Shown here one piece after another: positions 1 through 8,882 of a stretch of DNA of 64,000 nt; position 1 is the first letter of the stretch, and each line of letters opens with the position of its first letter. The DNA is taken from assembly GCA_002498605.1 (NCBI GenBank), contig DAHY01000048.1:1-64000 (forward strand), given 5' to 3'. This DNA is from Methanomassiliicoccaceae archaeon UBA404. GTDB taxonomy: Archaea; Thermoplasmatota; Thermoplasmata; Methanomassiliicoccales; Methanomethylophilaceae. The notes under the pieces are model-generated. The model worked only from the letters and a program-made list of their open reading frames with translations. It made no database searches and was not told the origin of the DNA. A program made the position numbers and the translations under genes.

Positions 1-130
1 TTTTATTTAAATACAGATTATAATTTTAGTTAAAAATTATGAAAATTTCTTAAAAAATCTAGGGCTATGGAGCTATTTACCATCCATATTCGGCACTAAG
101 ACCGTAAAAAAATAAATGTGTGGATAAAAG

Positions 131-206
131 TGGTGGGCCCGGCCGGGATTGAACCGGCGATCTTCGCCTTGTAAGGGCGACGTCATAACCACTAGACCAC
201 GAGCCC
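131..206 (-). tRNA. tRNA-Val (anticodon UAC)
   Basis: The minus strand folds into a full cloverleaf. The acceptor stem GGGCTCG pairs with CGGGCCC, the anticodon stem TCGCC/GGCGA encloses loop CTTACAA with anticodon TAC, and the T stem GCCGG/CCGGC encloses TTCAATC. Discriminator A is followed by an encoded CCA (positions 133-131). A TTTTAATAC stretch about 22-30 nt upstream on the minus strand could be its TATA box. The region below position 131 is AT-rich and shows no gene. Confidence 0.95.
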
Positions 207-259
207 GTGCGACATGCAACATCGCGGTAGTATTAAAACAACGCGGAAGACCTGCTCTT

Positions 260-268
260 ATTTATAAA
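260..268 (+). promoter_or_regulatory. putative TATA box of tRNA-Gly
   Basis: ATTTATAAA lies 24-32 nt upstream of the tRNA-Gly 5' end, the expected distance for an archaeal TATA box where transcription starts at or just before the mature tRNA. No clear BRE can be fixed by eye. Confidence 0.5.
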
Positions 269-291
269 AAGAAACAAGTATGCCTCTTTGC

Positions 292-363
292 GCGATTGTA
301 GTCCAGCGGTTAGGATTGGGGCTTCCCAAGCCTCCGACCCGGGTTCGATTCCCGGCAATCGCA
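292..363 (+). tRNA. tRNA-Gly (anticodon CCC)
   Basis: Plus-strand cloverleaf. Acceptor GCGATTG pairs with CAATCGC, the anticodon stem GGGGC/GCCTC (one G-U) encloses loop TTCCCAA with anticodon CCC, and the T loop is TTCGATT. The discriminator is A and no CCA is encoded, unlike the divergent tRNA-Val next to it. Reading frames that start inside this tRNA (from 280) are not the start of the following rtcA gene. Confidence 0.95.
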
Positions 364-426
364 CTCCTTAATTTTACTCATAGGGTTAAATCTATATCAA
401 CAATCCAACATATCACTCTGATTATT

Positions 427-1476
427 ATGTTGGAGATTGATAGTTCCAGAGGAGAAGGGGGAGGACAGATGGTCCGTACTTCCGTGGCTCTTTCAGTCTT
501 AACCGGCATAACGACCCACCTTACCCGAATACGAGAAAACCGTCCCACCAACGGACTTTCCAGACAGCATTGCGCCGCCATAGGCGCAGTTGCGGAAATG
601 ACCGGCTCTCAGGTCGAAGGAAATTTTTCGGGATCTTCCGAATTGGTATTCCGTCCCGGCAACGAAGAAAATAATCATATTACGTTGAATATAGGAACCG
701 CGGGCAGCATATCCCTGGTATTGCAGGCCATCATGCTTGCCGCCCGCAATTATAAAAACGGACTCACGGTGGACATACGGGGAGGCACCAATGTTTTATG
801 GGCGCCCCCCATAGACAGCTATCAGCAGATTTTGTATCCTCTCATGGGCAGAATGGGAATAGAAGCCGATGCCGAAATCGTAGAAAGAGGGTTTTATCCC
901 CGCGGCGGAGGTCATGTGATAGCCACACAGAACCCTATCGGAACCATATCTCCTTTGAATCTTTCCGAATTGGGGGAATTGGTTGCGGTACGGGGAATAT
1001 GTTTTACTCAAAACCTATCGGACAGAATAAGCCGGGAAATTGTAAAATCCTGTGTTGAAGTCATGAAACCATATGCCGATGCCGAAATAGATACGCAGAT
1101 ATCTCACGGCAATTCAAGAGGGGCGGGCATCTCTCTCGTGGCAGTCTTTGAAAACGGAATGCTTGGAAGTAACGGTTTGACCACCAGAGAGTATTCTGCC
1201 GAAAAAACAGGTGAAGACGCCGCAAACGACCTGATTAAGGAAATGACAAGCGGAGCAACCATAGACGTTCACACCGCAGACCAGCTTTTGCCGTATATGG
1301 CTATGGCTGACGGCAAAAGCACGTTCAAAGTTTCAAACATAAGCAGACACCTTCTCAGTCAAATGGACACTCTCGAAACATTTCTGGATGTTAAATTCGG
1401 TGTTGAAAGAAAGGATGACGGCTATCATTTCAGCGTAAATCCGGGGGCCAAAAATGAAGCCATACATACAGGTTAA
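427..1476 (+). CDS. rtcA: RNA 3'-terminal phosphate cyclase
   Basis: About 349 residues. RtcA converts RNA 3'-phosphate ends to 2',3'-cyclic phosphates with ATP through an enzyme-AMP intermediate. Family motifs are visible: RGEGGGQMVRTSVALS near the N-terminus, RGGTNVLWAPPIDSY, RGFYPRGGGHV, and HTADQLLPYMAMADG near residue 282, which carries the expected nucleotidylated histidine. ATG 427 is chosen because the protein then begins at the conserved MLEIDSSRGEGGG; the longer frame runs into tRNA-Gly. It overlaps the next gene by 23 nt, so the two are probably co-transcribed, although no functional link to riboflavin synthesis is known. Confidence 0.95.
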   Translation: MLEIDSSRGEGGGQMVRTSVALSVLTGITTHLTRIRENRPTNGLSRQHCAAIGAVAEMTGSQVEGNFSGSSELVFRPGNEENNHITLNIGTAGSISLVLQAIMLAARNYKNGLTVDIRGGTNVLWAPPIDSYQQILYPLMGRMGIEADAEIVERGFYPRGGGHVIATQNPIGTISPLNLSELGELVAVRGICFTQNLSDRISREIVKSCVEVMKPYADAEIDTQISHGNSRGAGISLVAVFENGMLGSNGLTTREYSAEKTGEDAANDLIKEMTSGATIDVHTADQLLPYMAMADGKSTFKVSNISRHLLSQMDTLETFLDVKFGVERKDDGYHFSVNPGAKNEAIHTG

Positions 1477-2083
1477 CTGTGCCATGTCGGCAGATGGAAA
1501 AATAGCCGGAGACGACAGGACCCAAGTTACCATTTCATCCCCCGAAGACAAAGAAAGAGTCAAAAGGCTGAGAAAGGACAGCGACGGGATTTTAGTCGGG
1601 GTTGGCACTGTTACGGCCGATAACCCGCACCTTACCGTTAAAGGTCTCGGTTATGATGAAAATCCCGTCCGGATTGTTTTGGATCCCCGCGGCCGCACTC
1701 CGGATTCCGCTCTGGTTTTGGATAATCGCGCGCCTACGGTCATAGTCACACTGGAAAGTTGCGAGAAAACCTGGCCCGACGCAACAGTCATACGCATCGG
1801 ACGGGAAACAATAGATTTGGAACCGTTGATGGATAAACTCTATGCGATGGGAATAAAAACACTGATGGTGGAAGGCGGAGGCGAAACGATTTCTGCATTT
1901 TTTAAAGCGAATCTCGTGAATCGTTACACCGTGTATGTCGGAAACCTGCTCATCGGCGGAAAGGACGCCCCCACGCCCGCCGACGGAAAAGGCTGGCTGG
2001 CCGCAGACGGAATCAAATTGACTTTGAATTGTTTTGAAAGATTGGGAGACGGCGTTCTCTTGGATTATACCGTTTCCCGTTGA
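1454..2083 (+). CDS. arfC: 2,5-diamino-6-ribosylamino-pyrimidinone phosphate reductase (RibD C-terminal family)
   Basis: 209 residues, a stand-alone RibD_C reductase domain. In archaea and fungi this NAD(P)H enzyme reduces the ribosyl side chain of the GTP-derived pyrimidine in riboflavin and F420/FAD precursor synthesis, before deamination. Seen: N-terminal YIQVNCAMSADGKIA, GILVGVGTVTADNPHLTV, PVRIVLDPRGRTP and MVEGGGETISAFF, all typical of the family. No deaminase domain is attached, as expected for archaea. Its start lies inside the end of rtcA, which suggests translational coupling. Confidence 0.93.
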   Translation: MKPYIQVNCAMSADGKIAGDDRTQVTISSPEDKERVKRLRKDSDGILVGVGTVTADNPHLTVKGLGYDENPVRIVLDPRGRTPDSALVLDNRAPTVIVTLESCEKTWPDATVIRIGRETIDLEPLMDKLYAMGIKTLMVEGGGETISAFFKANLVNRYTVYVGNLLIGGKDAPTPADGKGWLAADGIKLTLNCFERLGDGVLLDYTVSR

Positions 2084-2085
2084 GT

Positions 2086-2829
2086 TCACGGCTTGTAGTC
2101 CAGTTCGAATCTGTAGAAATTATTTTCCGCGCCGAAGATTTCACTGTGCGTTACACTTATTTCGATTCCGTAAATTGTACTCAGAGCCTGACAGAAGAAC
2201 CCCTGAGCATACATTCCGAAAGAATTCGCGGCGCCTTTGCTTATTTTTAGTCCGGACTTTACCACAAGCGTTAACGGATTGCGCTTGAATACCGTGACCT
2301 CCCCCAGGTTTGCGTAGGAGTATATCTCGATGAGATTACTGACTACGTCGTCAATCGGCCCCTTTTTCACATTTTTGCTCATGGCGGCAGCGTGTGTCCA
2401 CCCCAGGCTTTCAGCCAACGGCGCGACGGACAGACCCAGAAAATCCAATGACAGAAGAATCATGCTTGAGATGTAGGAGCCCATTACTTTGGGATCGTCT
2501 GAAATTTCATCGAAGAGCTCCCCGACTTTTTCGAAAGATTCGGGATCCGGAGTCGTCGTGCGAATGATGCATAAGGCCTTGATGCTGTATGTTTTTCTTC
2601 GGCTGTCGTTGGGATCTTCCTTGACTTCGATAATCTCGTCCTTCATCATTTTATCCAGATGCACAGAAAGCGTTGACTGTGCCTTTCCTGTGATTTTCAC
2701 AAGATCCGTCAATGACAATTCGTTTTTTGAAAGTTCATCGAGTATGTTTATACGTACATCGTTGGAGATGTGAATGAGTCCCTTACTCGTATAATATAAT
2801 ACAAAATCGTTCGCATTTTTTTCTGTCAT
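2086..2829 (-). CDS. ArsR-type HTH regulator with V4R-like C-terminal domain
   Basis: 247 residues. Residues about 1-85 form a winged helix-turn-helix (LSLTDLVKITGKAQSTLSVH, then a basic wing NDSRRKTYSI). The rest resembles a V4R-like small-molecule or redox sensor domain, ending in GMYAQGFFCQALSTIYG and the IFGAENNFYRFELDY stretch. A related two-domain layout occurs in methanogen regulators such as MsvR, but assignment to that family is only suggested. The stop lies 2 nt from the convergent arfC stop, and the start is divergent from mtnA across about 106 bp, so it may regulate that promoter. The effector is unknown. Confidence 0.7.
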   Translation of the reverse strand: MTEKNANDFVLYYTSKGLIHISNDVRINILDELSKNELSLTDLVKITGKAQSTLSVHLDKMMKDEIIEVKEDPNDSRRKTYSIKALCIIRTTTPDPESFEKVGELFDEISDDPKVMGSYISSMILLSLDFLGLSVAPLAESLGWTHAAAMSKNVKKGPIDDVVSNLIEIYSYANLGEVTVFKRNPLTLVVKSGLKISKGAANSFGMYAQGFFCQALSTIYGIEISVTHSEIFGAENNFYRFELDYKP

Positions 2830-2935
2830 ACGGCATGGTATGGATATTACATATTATTTTATTTCCCACTGTATACGCATAAATCGTACCAGTAACAGAT
2901 TTAACATAGTCCGAACATGTGACGGTTGTGGTAAC

Positions 2936-3934
2936 ATGAAAGTGAACTGTCTTTCCGGGACAAAGGATCTGAAAGCCGTTTGGTACGAAGACAAAAAAGT
3001 CTTCATGATAGATCAGAGAAAACTTCCCGGCAACATAAAATTTGTAACCTTCGATAATTACAAAGAGGTTGCCAAAGCCATCAGGAACATGACCGTCAGA
3101 GGGGCTCCCTCAATCGGCGCCGCTGCCGCTTACGGAATGTGTCTCGCGGCAGAAGCGGGAGAGAACATTGCAACCGCCGCGGAAGTAATCAAATCGGCAA
3201 GACCCACCGCCAATGATCTGTTCTATGCCGTCGACAGCATGACCGATTCACTTGAAAAGGGAGAGGATCCTGTCGCGGCTTCGAATGCTTATGCTCAGTC
3301 CATGATTGACAAATGTCTTGCCATAGGTAAATTCGGAGAAGGCTTAATTAAAAACGGATCCGAAATCATGACTCATTGCAACGCAGGTGCATTGGCCACC
3401 GTTGATGTGGGAACCGCTCTGGCTCCCATGCGGGCCGCAAGAGACGCGGGAAAGGATTTCTTTGTTTATGTTTCCGAAACCCGCCCTCGCCTTCAAGGCA
3501 TGCAGTTAACCGCCTGGGAACTCATGCAGGAGGGGATCGAACATGCAATCATACCCGACGGCGCTTCGGCTCATTATATGTCCAAGGGCGTAGACCTGAT
3601 AATCACGGGAGCCGACAGAATCGTCTCCAACGGGGATTTCGCAAATAAGATAGGAACCCTGGACAAAGCCATCTCGGCAAAATATTACAACATACCCTTC
3701 TACGTTGCCGCACCCATATCCACTTTTGATTTCTCGGCCGACACCGGCGAGGAAATTGTGATAGAACACAGAGACGAACGTGAAGTCACGGAAGTCAACG
3801 GATACAGAATAGCCCCCGTCGGCAGTAAAGCCCTCAATCCCGCATTTGATGTTACTCCCGCAAATCTTGTAAAAGGATTCATCACGGAAAAAGGTATTTT
3901 CACTCCTGACGAAATATCCAAGGTGATGGAATGA
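2936..3934 (+). CDS. mtnA: S-methyl-5-thioribose-1-phosphate isomerase
   Basis: 332 residues. MtnA isomerises methylthioribose-1-phosphate (and, in methanogens, 5-deoxyribose-1-phosphate) to the ribulose form. Seen: TVRGAPSIGAAAAYGM, the catalytic-Cys region MTHCNAGALATVDVGTA, ETRPRLQGMQLTAWEL and GADRIVSNGDFANKIGT with the catalytic Asp. This distinguishes it from the shorter paralogue at 42.8-43.8 kb, which has the ribose-1,5-bisphosphate isomerase pattern. ATG 2936 is chosen because the upstream in-frame extension has no family sequence. Its stop overlaps the next start by 4 nt (ATGA), which points to one salvage pathway. Confidence 0.93.
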   Translation: MKVNCLSGTKDLKAVWYEDKKVFMIDQRKLPGNIKFVTFDNYKEVAKAIRNMTVRGAPSIGAAAAYGMCLAAEAGENIATAAEVIKSARPTANDLFYAVDSMTDSLEKGEDPVAASNAYAQSMIDKCLAIGKFGEGLIKNGSEIMTHCNAGALATVDVGTALAPMRAARDAGKDFFVYVSETRPRLQGMQLTAWELMQEGIEHAIIPDGASAHYMSKGVDLIITGADRIVSNGDFANKIGTLDKAISAKYYNIPFYVAAPISTFDFSADTGEEIVIEHRDEREVTEVNGYRIAPVGSKALNPAFDVTPANLVKGFITEKGIFTPDEISKVME

Positions 3935-4536
3935 ACGAGATCTATGCAAGAGATATGTTGGTCGGATTTTGCAAAATGCTGTATGACAGACAATTAACGG
4001 TTTCCGCGGGAGGAAACATGAGCATGATGATCGGAGACAGTGAAATTCTCATTACACCCAGCGGCAGAAACAAAGGTCTGCTGGAACCCGAGGATCTGGT
4101 TCTTATCGGTACCGACGGAAATGTCTTATCCGGCGGTAAACCCTCCATTGAAACCGGGATGCATCTGGCACTGTATAACCTAAACTATGAAACAAAGGCT
4201 ATTGTGCATTGTCACCCCCTCTACTGTACTTCAATCGCCACGAAAAACAAAAATCTCAAAACGGATTTGACGCCCGAAGGCGTATTACTTTTGGGAAAGG
4301 TTCCCATGATACCTTATCACACCCCGGGATCGAAAGAATTGGTGGATGCGGTTGCCGCAAATCATGAATCCAACGCTATGCTTATGGCACGCCACGGAGC
4401 CATAACCCAGGGACGTACCATAGAAGAAGCTTACAACAGAATGGAAGAACTTGAATTCCAGGCCAAACTGCAGATTGTCACCGGCCGTGCCAAATCATTG
4501 CCGTGGGAAGAAGTGGAAAAACTGACAAGGATGTGA
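3931..4536 (+). CDS. class II aldolase (FucA/AraD family), likely methylthio-/deoxyribulose-phosphate aldolase
   Basis: 201 residues. Metal-dependent class II aldolase: SAGGNMSMMIGD and ITPSGRNKG bind phosphate, HCHPLYCTSIATKN supplies the zinc histidines, and MARHGAITQG the third. By family it could be an L-fuculose-1-phosphate aldolase. The ATGA overlap with mtnA makes cleavage of 5-methylthio- or 5-deoxyribulose-1-phosphate to DHAP plus an aldehyde more likely; that pathway is established in Methanocaldococcus with MtnA and a FucA homologue. Substrate assignment is therefore an inference from context. Confidence 0.88.
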   Translation: MNEIYARDMLVGFCKMLYDRQLTVSAGGNMSMMIGDSEILITPSGRNKGLLEPEDLVLIGTDGNVLSGGKPSIETGMHLALYNLNYETKAIVHCHPLYCTSIATKNKNLKTDLTPEGVLLLGKVPMIPYHTPGSKELVDAVAANHESNAMLMARHGAITQGRTIEEAYNRMEELEFQAKLQIVTGRAKSLPWEEVEKLTRM

Positions 4537-4540
4537 ATGT

Positions 4541-5608
4541 ATGGCTATACTGGTCACCAAATGGTTTGGAGTATTTCTTTGCGATGAAAAAACAAACAGA
4601 ATAATCGATAAAATTCTGATGCCGTCCGATCCCGAGGAGACCGCACAAAAACTTGCCGTAATTCAAAAAGGCAACGTGATTCGGGAAGAAGCCGATCTTG
4701 TTGCAAAAGCCGGCAAAGTATCCGTTTCCGAAAGAAGACAGTCGGAACTGGGACGTCCGGAAATGTATGATTCCTCATTCATAAAACCGGAAGACTTCGG
4801 ATTCACTTCCGAAATGATGCACGATGTCATGATCCGTCTCGGAAAACTCAGAACCTCCGAACCGGTGCCCAGAGACAAGAATATGGTTCAGGCCATAAGA
4901 TATCTGGACAGTCTGCATGAAACCTGTAATTTAATTGATGAAAGACTTCATGAATGGTACGGAATGCACTTTCCCGAATTGGCCGACATTGTCGGAGACA
5001 GAAAATATTCGGATCTCATAGCCAGATATGGAAAAAGAGACGGAATAATCAACGAATTGAATCTGGGTATAGAATCAATGGGTGCCGATTTCGATGAATC
5101 GGATATGAATTCCGTTATGATGTTGGCAAAAAATCTTTCCGGGATGTATGACGAAAGAGAACGGACCGAGGAATACATCGAATCCATCGTGAAAGAAACC
5201 TGTCCCAATATGTGCGAACTGTTGGGAGGCCCTTTGGCCGCAAGATTGATTTCTTTGTCGGGCGGATTGGAACGGCTGTCGTCTTTGCCTTCATCCACGG
5301 TTCAGTTGCTCGGTGCGGAAAAAGCAATGTTCAGACACCTCAGATCCGGCAAACGCCCCCCGAAGCACGGCATACTGTACCAACACCCTACGGTACACAG
5401 GGCCCCGTACTGGCAAAGAGGCAAAATATCCCGCTCTCTCGCAGGCAAAACCCTCACTGCCGCCAAAATCGACTGCTACGGCGGAGAGTACATGGGAGAG
5501 ACTCTCAGAAAAGAATTTGAAATTCGTGTGGAAGATATCAAAAGAAGATACCCGGGCCCGCCGAAAAAGAAGAAATCCTCGGGCAAAAAAAGACGCCCGA
5601 GAAATTGA
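4541..5608 (+). CDS. nop5: Nop5 (Nop56/58-like), box C/D sRNP core protein
   Basis: 355 residues. Nop5 bridges L7Ae-bound box C/D guide RNA and the methylase fibrillarin in 2'-O-methylation complexes. Seen: an N-terminal domain, a central coiled region (residues about 110-220), the Nop signature TVQLLGAEKAMFRHLRSGK followed by HGILYQHPTVHRAPYWQRG, and a lysine/arginine-rich tail ending PKKKKSSGKKRRPRN. It follows the aldolase by 4 nt. The usual partner gene for fibrillarin is not next to it: the next gene is convergent. Confidence 0.95.
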   Translation: MAILVTKWFGVFLCDEKTNRIIDKILMPSDPEETAQKLAVIQKGNVIREEADLVAKAGKVSVSERRQSELGRPEMYDSSFIKPEDFGFTSEMMHDVMIRLGKLRTSEPVPRDKNMVQAIRYLDSLHETCNLIDERLHEWYGMHFPELADIVGDRKYSDLIARYGKRDGIINELNLGIESMGADFDESDMNSVMMLAKNLSGMYDERERTEEYIESIVKETCPNMCELLGGPLAARLISLSGGLERLSSLPSSTVQLLGAEKAMFRHLRSGKRPPKHGILYQHPTVHRAPYWQRGKISRSLAGKTLTAAKIDCYGGEYMGETLRKEFEIRVEDIKRRYPGPPKKKKSSGKKRRPRN

Positions 5609-5614
5609 AAAAAA

Positions 5615-6412
5615 TCATTTTTTGATGTTTTTCATGGCCTCTTCGACTTCGTAACCCCTGAGGACTATGTCGGATACGGCTCTGGTAATTCCTTCCACGT
5701 TCCTGTGTTGGAATATATTCCTTCCTATGGAGACTCCTTTGCCTCCGGCTTCCAGGGAATCCTTCACCATTCTCAGCATTGCTTCGTCGGAGTCTATTTT
5801 CGGGCCTCCGGCTATTACAACGGGTGCCAGTGTTCCTCTGACAATCTCACGGAACGAATCTATGTCTCCGGTGTAACTGCATTTTACGATATCCGCGCCT
5901 ATTTCGGTGGCAACTCTTGCACTGTGGGCAATAAGCTGGGGATCCAGGGGATTATCGATTCCGGGACCTCGCGGATATGCCATAACAAGAAGAGGCATTC
6001 CCCATTCCTGACACCGGTCGGATACGAATCCCAGATCGCTGAGCATCTCAGGCTCGGTTTCCGCGCCTATGTTTACGTGCATGGATACTGCATCGGCACC
6101 CATTTTGAGAGCTTCCTCAACCGTTGCGACAAGCACCTTGCTGTTGCTTGTTTTACCCATATCGGTAGATGCGGACAGATGTAATATCAAACCGATATCT
6201 TTACCGCTGGCACGATGACTGTAACGCACTATGCCTTTGTGCATCACCACTGCTGTGGCGCCGCCGTTGGCAACCGCATCAACAGTCTCTTTCATATCAT
6301 AGAGTCCGTCGGTGGGACCTATGGATATTCCATGGTCCATCGGCACAATAACACAGTTGCCTGTGGCCCGGTCCATTATCCTTTCCAACCTAACATTTTT
6401 GCCGAATATCAT
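5615..6412 (-). CDS. 2-amino-3,7-dideoxy-D-threo-hept-6-ulosonate synthase (archaeal shikimate entry)
   Basis: 265 residues, DhnA-type class I aldolase. In archaea lacking DAHP synthase this enzyme condenses aspartate semialdehyde with a deoxyketohexose phosphate to give ADH, the precursor of dehydroquinate. Seen: [20 protein letters not shown], the Schiff-base segment [13 protein letters not shown], and [16 protein letters not shown] with [12 protein letters not shown] for phosphate binding. It is the last gene of the aromatic operon, 92 nt downstream of aroDE, and partners the dehydroquinate synthase II at 7812. Confidence 0.92.
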   Translation of the reverse strand: MIFGKNVRLERIMDRATGNCVIVPMDHGISIGPTDGLYDMKETVDAVANGGATAVVMHKGIVRYSHRASGKDIGLILHLSASTDMGKTSNSKVLVATVEEALKMGADAVSMHVNIGAETEPEMLSDLGFVSDRCQEWGMPLLVMAYPRGPGIDNPLDPQLIAHSARVATEIGADIVKCSYTGDIDSFREIVRGTLAPVVIAGGPKIDSDEAMLRMVKDSLEAGGKGVSIGRNIFQHRNVEGITRAVSDIVLRGYEVEEAMKNIKK

Positions 6413-6504
6413 GATGACCTAACTTCCGATATTTCAACACGGTATAAATCTTACTGAGTGATTTTCTGATAAAATACGGCAAAAAACGAATCCGGATGCC
6501 GATT

Positions 6505-7815
6505 TCATAAACAGGAGCGCATGATATCGAATGCTCCTTTGACTCCCGTCCACAATTCGAAGGCCCGGGCGCCCTGCATTGCCAGCATATCCTCTCCGGC
6601 GATTATTTTGCAACCCGTATTTTTCGCTTTGGATACAATAGGCGTTTCAACACCGTAAACCATATCGAAAACCGTATTGCTTTCATCCAATGTATTCGGA
6701 TTCACGGGATAGGTTCCCTCTCCGTACATCCCGATCGGTGTTGCGTTGACTATTACATCAAATTCGGACATGAGCGATTCTTCGGTTGCAATGCCGATTC
6801 CGAATTCCGAAGATAATTTATTGACGGTTTTCATGTTTCTGCCTGCAACACTGATTTCCGTATTGTTACGGAGAGCGGCGATAATGCATGCTCTGGCGGC
6901 GCCCCCGGAACCCATTATCAGCATTCTTTTCCCGTTCATTTCGAAATCTGCGTTTTTAAGTGCGGTTTCAATACCGTCAATATCCGTGTTGTACCCTTTC
7001 AGCGTACCGTCGGAGTTAACCACCGTATTTACGGCTTTGGCGGATTCGGCGTCGGAATCTATTTCGTCCAAACAGGAAATTATGGATTCTTTGTACGGTA
7101 TTGTTACGTTGATTCCCCGGATATTGTATCCTCTTATGCAGTCTCCGATGTAATCCAGTGACGGGGACGGAAAATTGAGATACCGACCGGAAATTCCGCA
7201 TTCAACGAATGCCCTGTTATGCATTTCACGGGATTTGGATTTGTCCAATGGACTTCCGACAAGACCGGTTATGATACTGCTTTCGTTCAGATTCTTCATT
7301 TCGTCAAGACTTATCTGCCCGGGAGCGGTAGGTTTACTGATATATGCGAAAGTGAACATGTTGCCCAGAATATCCGAACGGATTCTGGTAATTTCGCCCA
7401 TTTTGCCCATACCCAGCAGGACATGGTCTTTGGTCACCTTTTCGGACGCTTTCAGAATATCGTATAAATTTTTGAAATCCCGGACGGCGTATGCGCCTTT
7501 CGAAACTTCGGAATTCATCGAGTTCAGCGAATATGCGATTTCGTCGGCCGAAGGTGTATTTTCATAGTCGTGAATCGAAGAAATAATTCTGTAAGGGGCA
7601 TCGGGAATATCCTCTTCGCCTATGTCCGCGAATCCCGAAAAATTCTCGGGCAAAAGGGAAGGGTCAAATCCGTCTCTGAATGTTACGATTGTTTCTTTGT
7701 TCCCCGTGTCCGGAACCGACCCCAGAAGATCCAGTCTCACCTCAATCATATCGGCCGAGACAGCCTCCGGCAGGTCGGACAAACGACCCAGGGAAGCACA
7801 GATTCTCATCCTCAT
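6505..7815 (-). CDS. aroDE: AroDE fusion: 3-dehydroquinate dehydratase-like domain plus shikimate dehydrogenase
   Basis: 436 residues in two domains. Residues about 1-185 match type I dehydroquinate dehydratase: DMIEVRLDLLG, TIVTFRDG, SSIHDYENTPSADEI with the catalytic His, GEITRIRSDI and SKPTAPGQISLDEM. The position of the Schiff-base lysine (KIA in the family) reads YAV, so catalysis by this half is doubtful. Residues about 195-436 are shikimate dehydrogenase with an intact GSPLDKSKS, NVTIPYKES, NTDIDG and NADP loop GSGGAARACI. The start overlaps the aroB' stop by 4 nt. Such fusions are known in plants and chlamydiae and are less usual in archaea. Confidence 0.9.
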   Translation of the reverse strand: MRMRICASLGRLSDLPEAVSADMIEVRLDLLGSVPDTGNKETIVTFRDGFDPSLLPENFSGFADIGEEDIPDAPYRIISSIHDYENTPSADEIAYSLNSMNSEVSKGAYAVRDFKNLYDILKASEKVTKDHVLLGMGKMGEITRIRSDILGNMFTFAYISKPTAPGQISLDEMKNLNESSIITGLVGSPLDKSKSREMHNRAFVECGISGRYLNFPSPSLDYIGDCIRGYNIRGINVTIPYKESIISCLDEIDSDAESAKAVNTVVNSDGTLKGYNTDIDGIETALKNADFEMNGKRMLIMGSGGAARACIIAALRNNTEISVAGRNMKTVNKLSSEFGIGIATEESLMSEFDVIVNATPIGMYGEGTYPVNPNTLDESNTVFDMVYGVETPIVSKAKNTGCKIIAGEDMLAMQGARAFELWTGVKGAFDIMRSCL

Positions 7816-8810
7816 ATCTCCGTATAGGTTTCCTCTACTTTCATGCCGAAGTGCCTTCCGCCTTCGTCCGTCTTTACCAACACTTTATCGCCTGCTTTCA
7901 AATCAGTGACTGAAATCGCGCCTTCCCTGGTAACCAGCTTGACGGTTTCTGCGTTTTGAAGTATGGTGGAGAATGTTTTCATCCCGTCGGTGGCTTTCAC
8001 CAGAGTCATGGGCCTTACTTCGACTTTGCATCTTCCGACGGAAGTTGTCTTTGTCTTCCCGTCCCTGCTTACGATGGATATGGACTCCCCCGATTTCAAC
8101 TCGCCCAAATAACGGGTTTTGCCTTCGGGCACCATGATGTAAGCATGAACGGCTCCGGCATTGACTCTGAACGGGCGGGGAGCAACGTATCCGCTGTCTT
8201 CGCTTTCGGATTGTACCAGAAATAAACAATTGGACTGAGAGCCTATCAGCATCCCTTCCCCGGGAACCATCATACTGACCGAATCCACGCAGACTCTGTC
8301 GCCCATCTCTATGTTTTTGATTTCGGTTATTTCCACTTCGGACAGTTCCACATCCGAAGATTCTGTAATCAGATCCGCGAATTCCCGTATCTTTCCGGGA
8401 TCGGATACGGATATGACGATTCCGTCAACTCCTTTTTCCATCGTTTTGAGATACAGTCTTGCACTCTCGATATCCGATGCGACGGCAAACAGCCTGGTTT
8501 CGGTTCCCGTGAATCTGGCTATGAGATTTTCCAAAGGAATTATGGTCCAGTCTTTGGACGACAATATGAGAACGGAACATTTGCCTGCCAGATCCATGGC
8601 GTACTCCTGGTCCTCGGGCGACGTTATATCCACAAATTTTACGTTATCGTCGATTTTCATAAATTTTATTTTGCCTATGGACGCCAGATCTTCGTCTTCG
8701 GGACGTACAACGGCGGATGTTATTCCGGTCTCTATTGCGCTGATCAGCATTTCCTTCCTTTCTTCTTTGGAATCGGGAAGGTCCGCTCTGACCCAGATTT
8801 CTTTTTTCAT
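7812..8810 (-). CDS. aroB': 3-dehydroquinate synthase II
   Basis: 332 residues. This NAD-dependent archaeal enzyme deaminates and cyclises ADH to 3-dehydroquinate, replacing AroB. Seen: the N-terminal KEIWVRADLPDSKEERK, GDRVCVDSVSMMVPGEGMLIGSQS and RPFRVNAGAVHAYIMVPEGKTRYL, all characteristic of the family. ATG 8810 gives the family N-terminus; the upstream ATG adds 16 unrelated residues. It lies between the pheA-like gene (73 nt upstream) and aroDE (4-nt overlap) in one operon. Confidence 0.93.
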   Translation of the reverse strand: MKKEIWVRADLPDSKEERKEMLISAIETGITSAVVRPEDEDLASIGKIKFMKIDDNVKFVDITSPEDQEYAMDLAGKCSVLILSSKDWTIIPLENLIARFTGTETRLFAVASDIESARLYLKTMEKGVDGIVISVSDPGKIREFADLITESSDVELSEVEITEIKNIEMGDRVCVDSVSMMVPGEGMLIGSQSNCLFLVQSESEDSGYVAPRPFRVNAGAVHAYIMVPEGKTRYLGELKSGESISIVSRDGKTKTTSVGRCKVEVRPMTLVKATDGMKTFSTILQNAETVKLVTREGAISVTDLKAGDKVLVKTDEGGRHFGMKVEETYTEI

Positions 8811-8882
8811 GCTTGACACTCCGGCAAAATTTTCAGATATGCGGACTGAATCATGCATCTGCTGTTAAAAACATTATCGTAA

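Noticed and set aside
1..130. Possible gene end or attachment site at the left edge next to the tRNA
   Set aside because: AT-rich with no open frame of note and no integrase or repeated tRNA end found in the window.
280..426. N-terminal extension of rtcA from 280
   Set aside because: It reads through the tRNA-Gly gene; the family N-terminus begins at ATG 427.
2086..2829. Regulator as part of a mobile or defence island
   Set aside because: Neighbours are core metabolic genes and base composition does not shift; no transposase or integrase is present.
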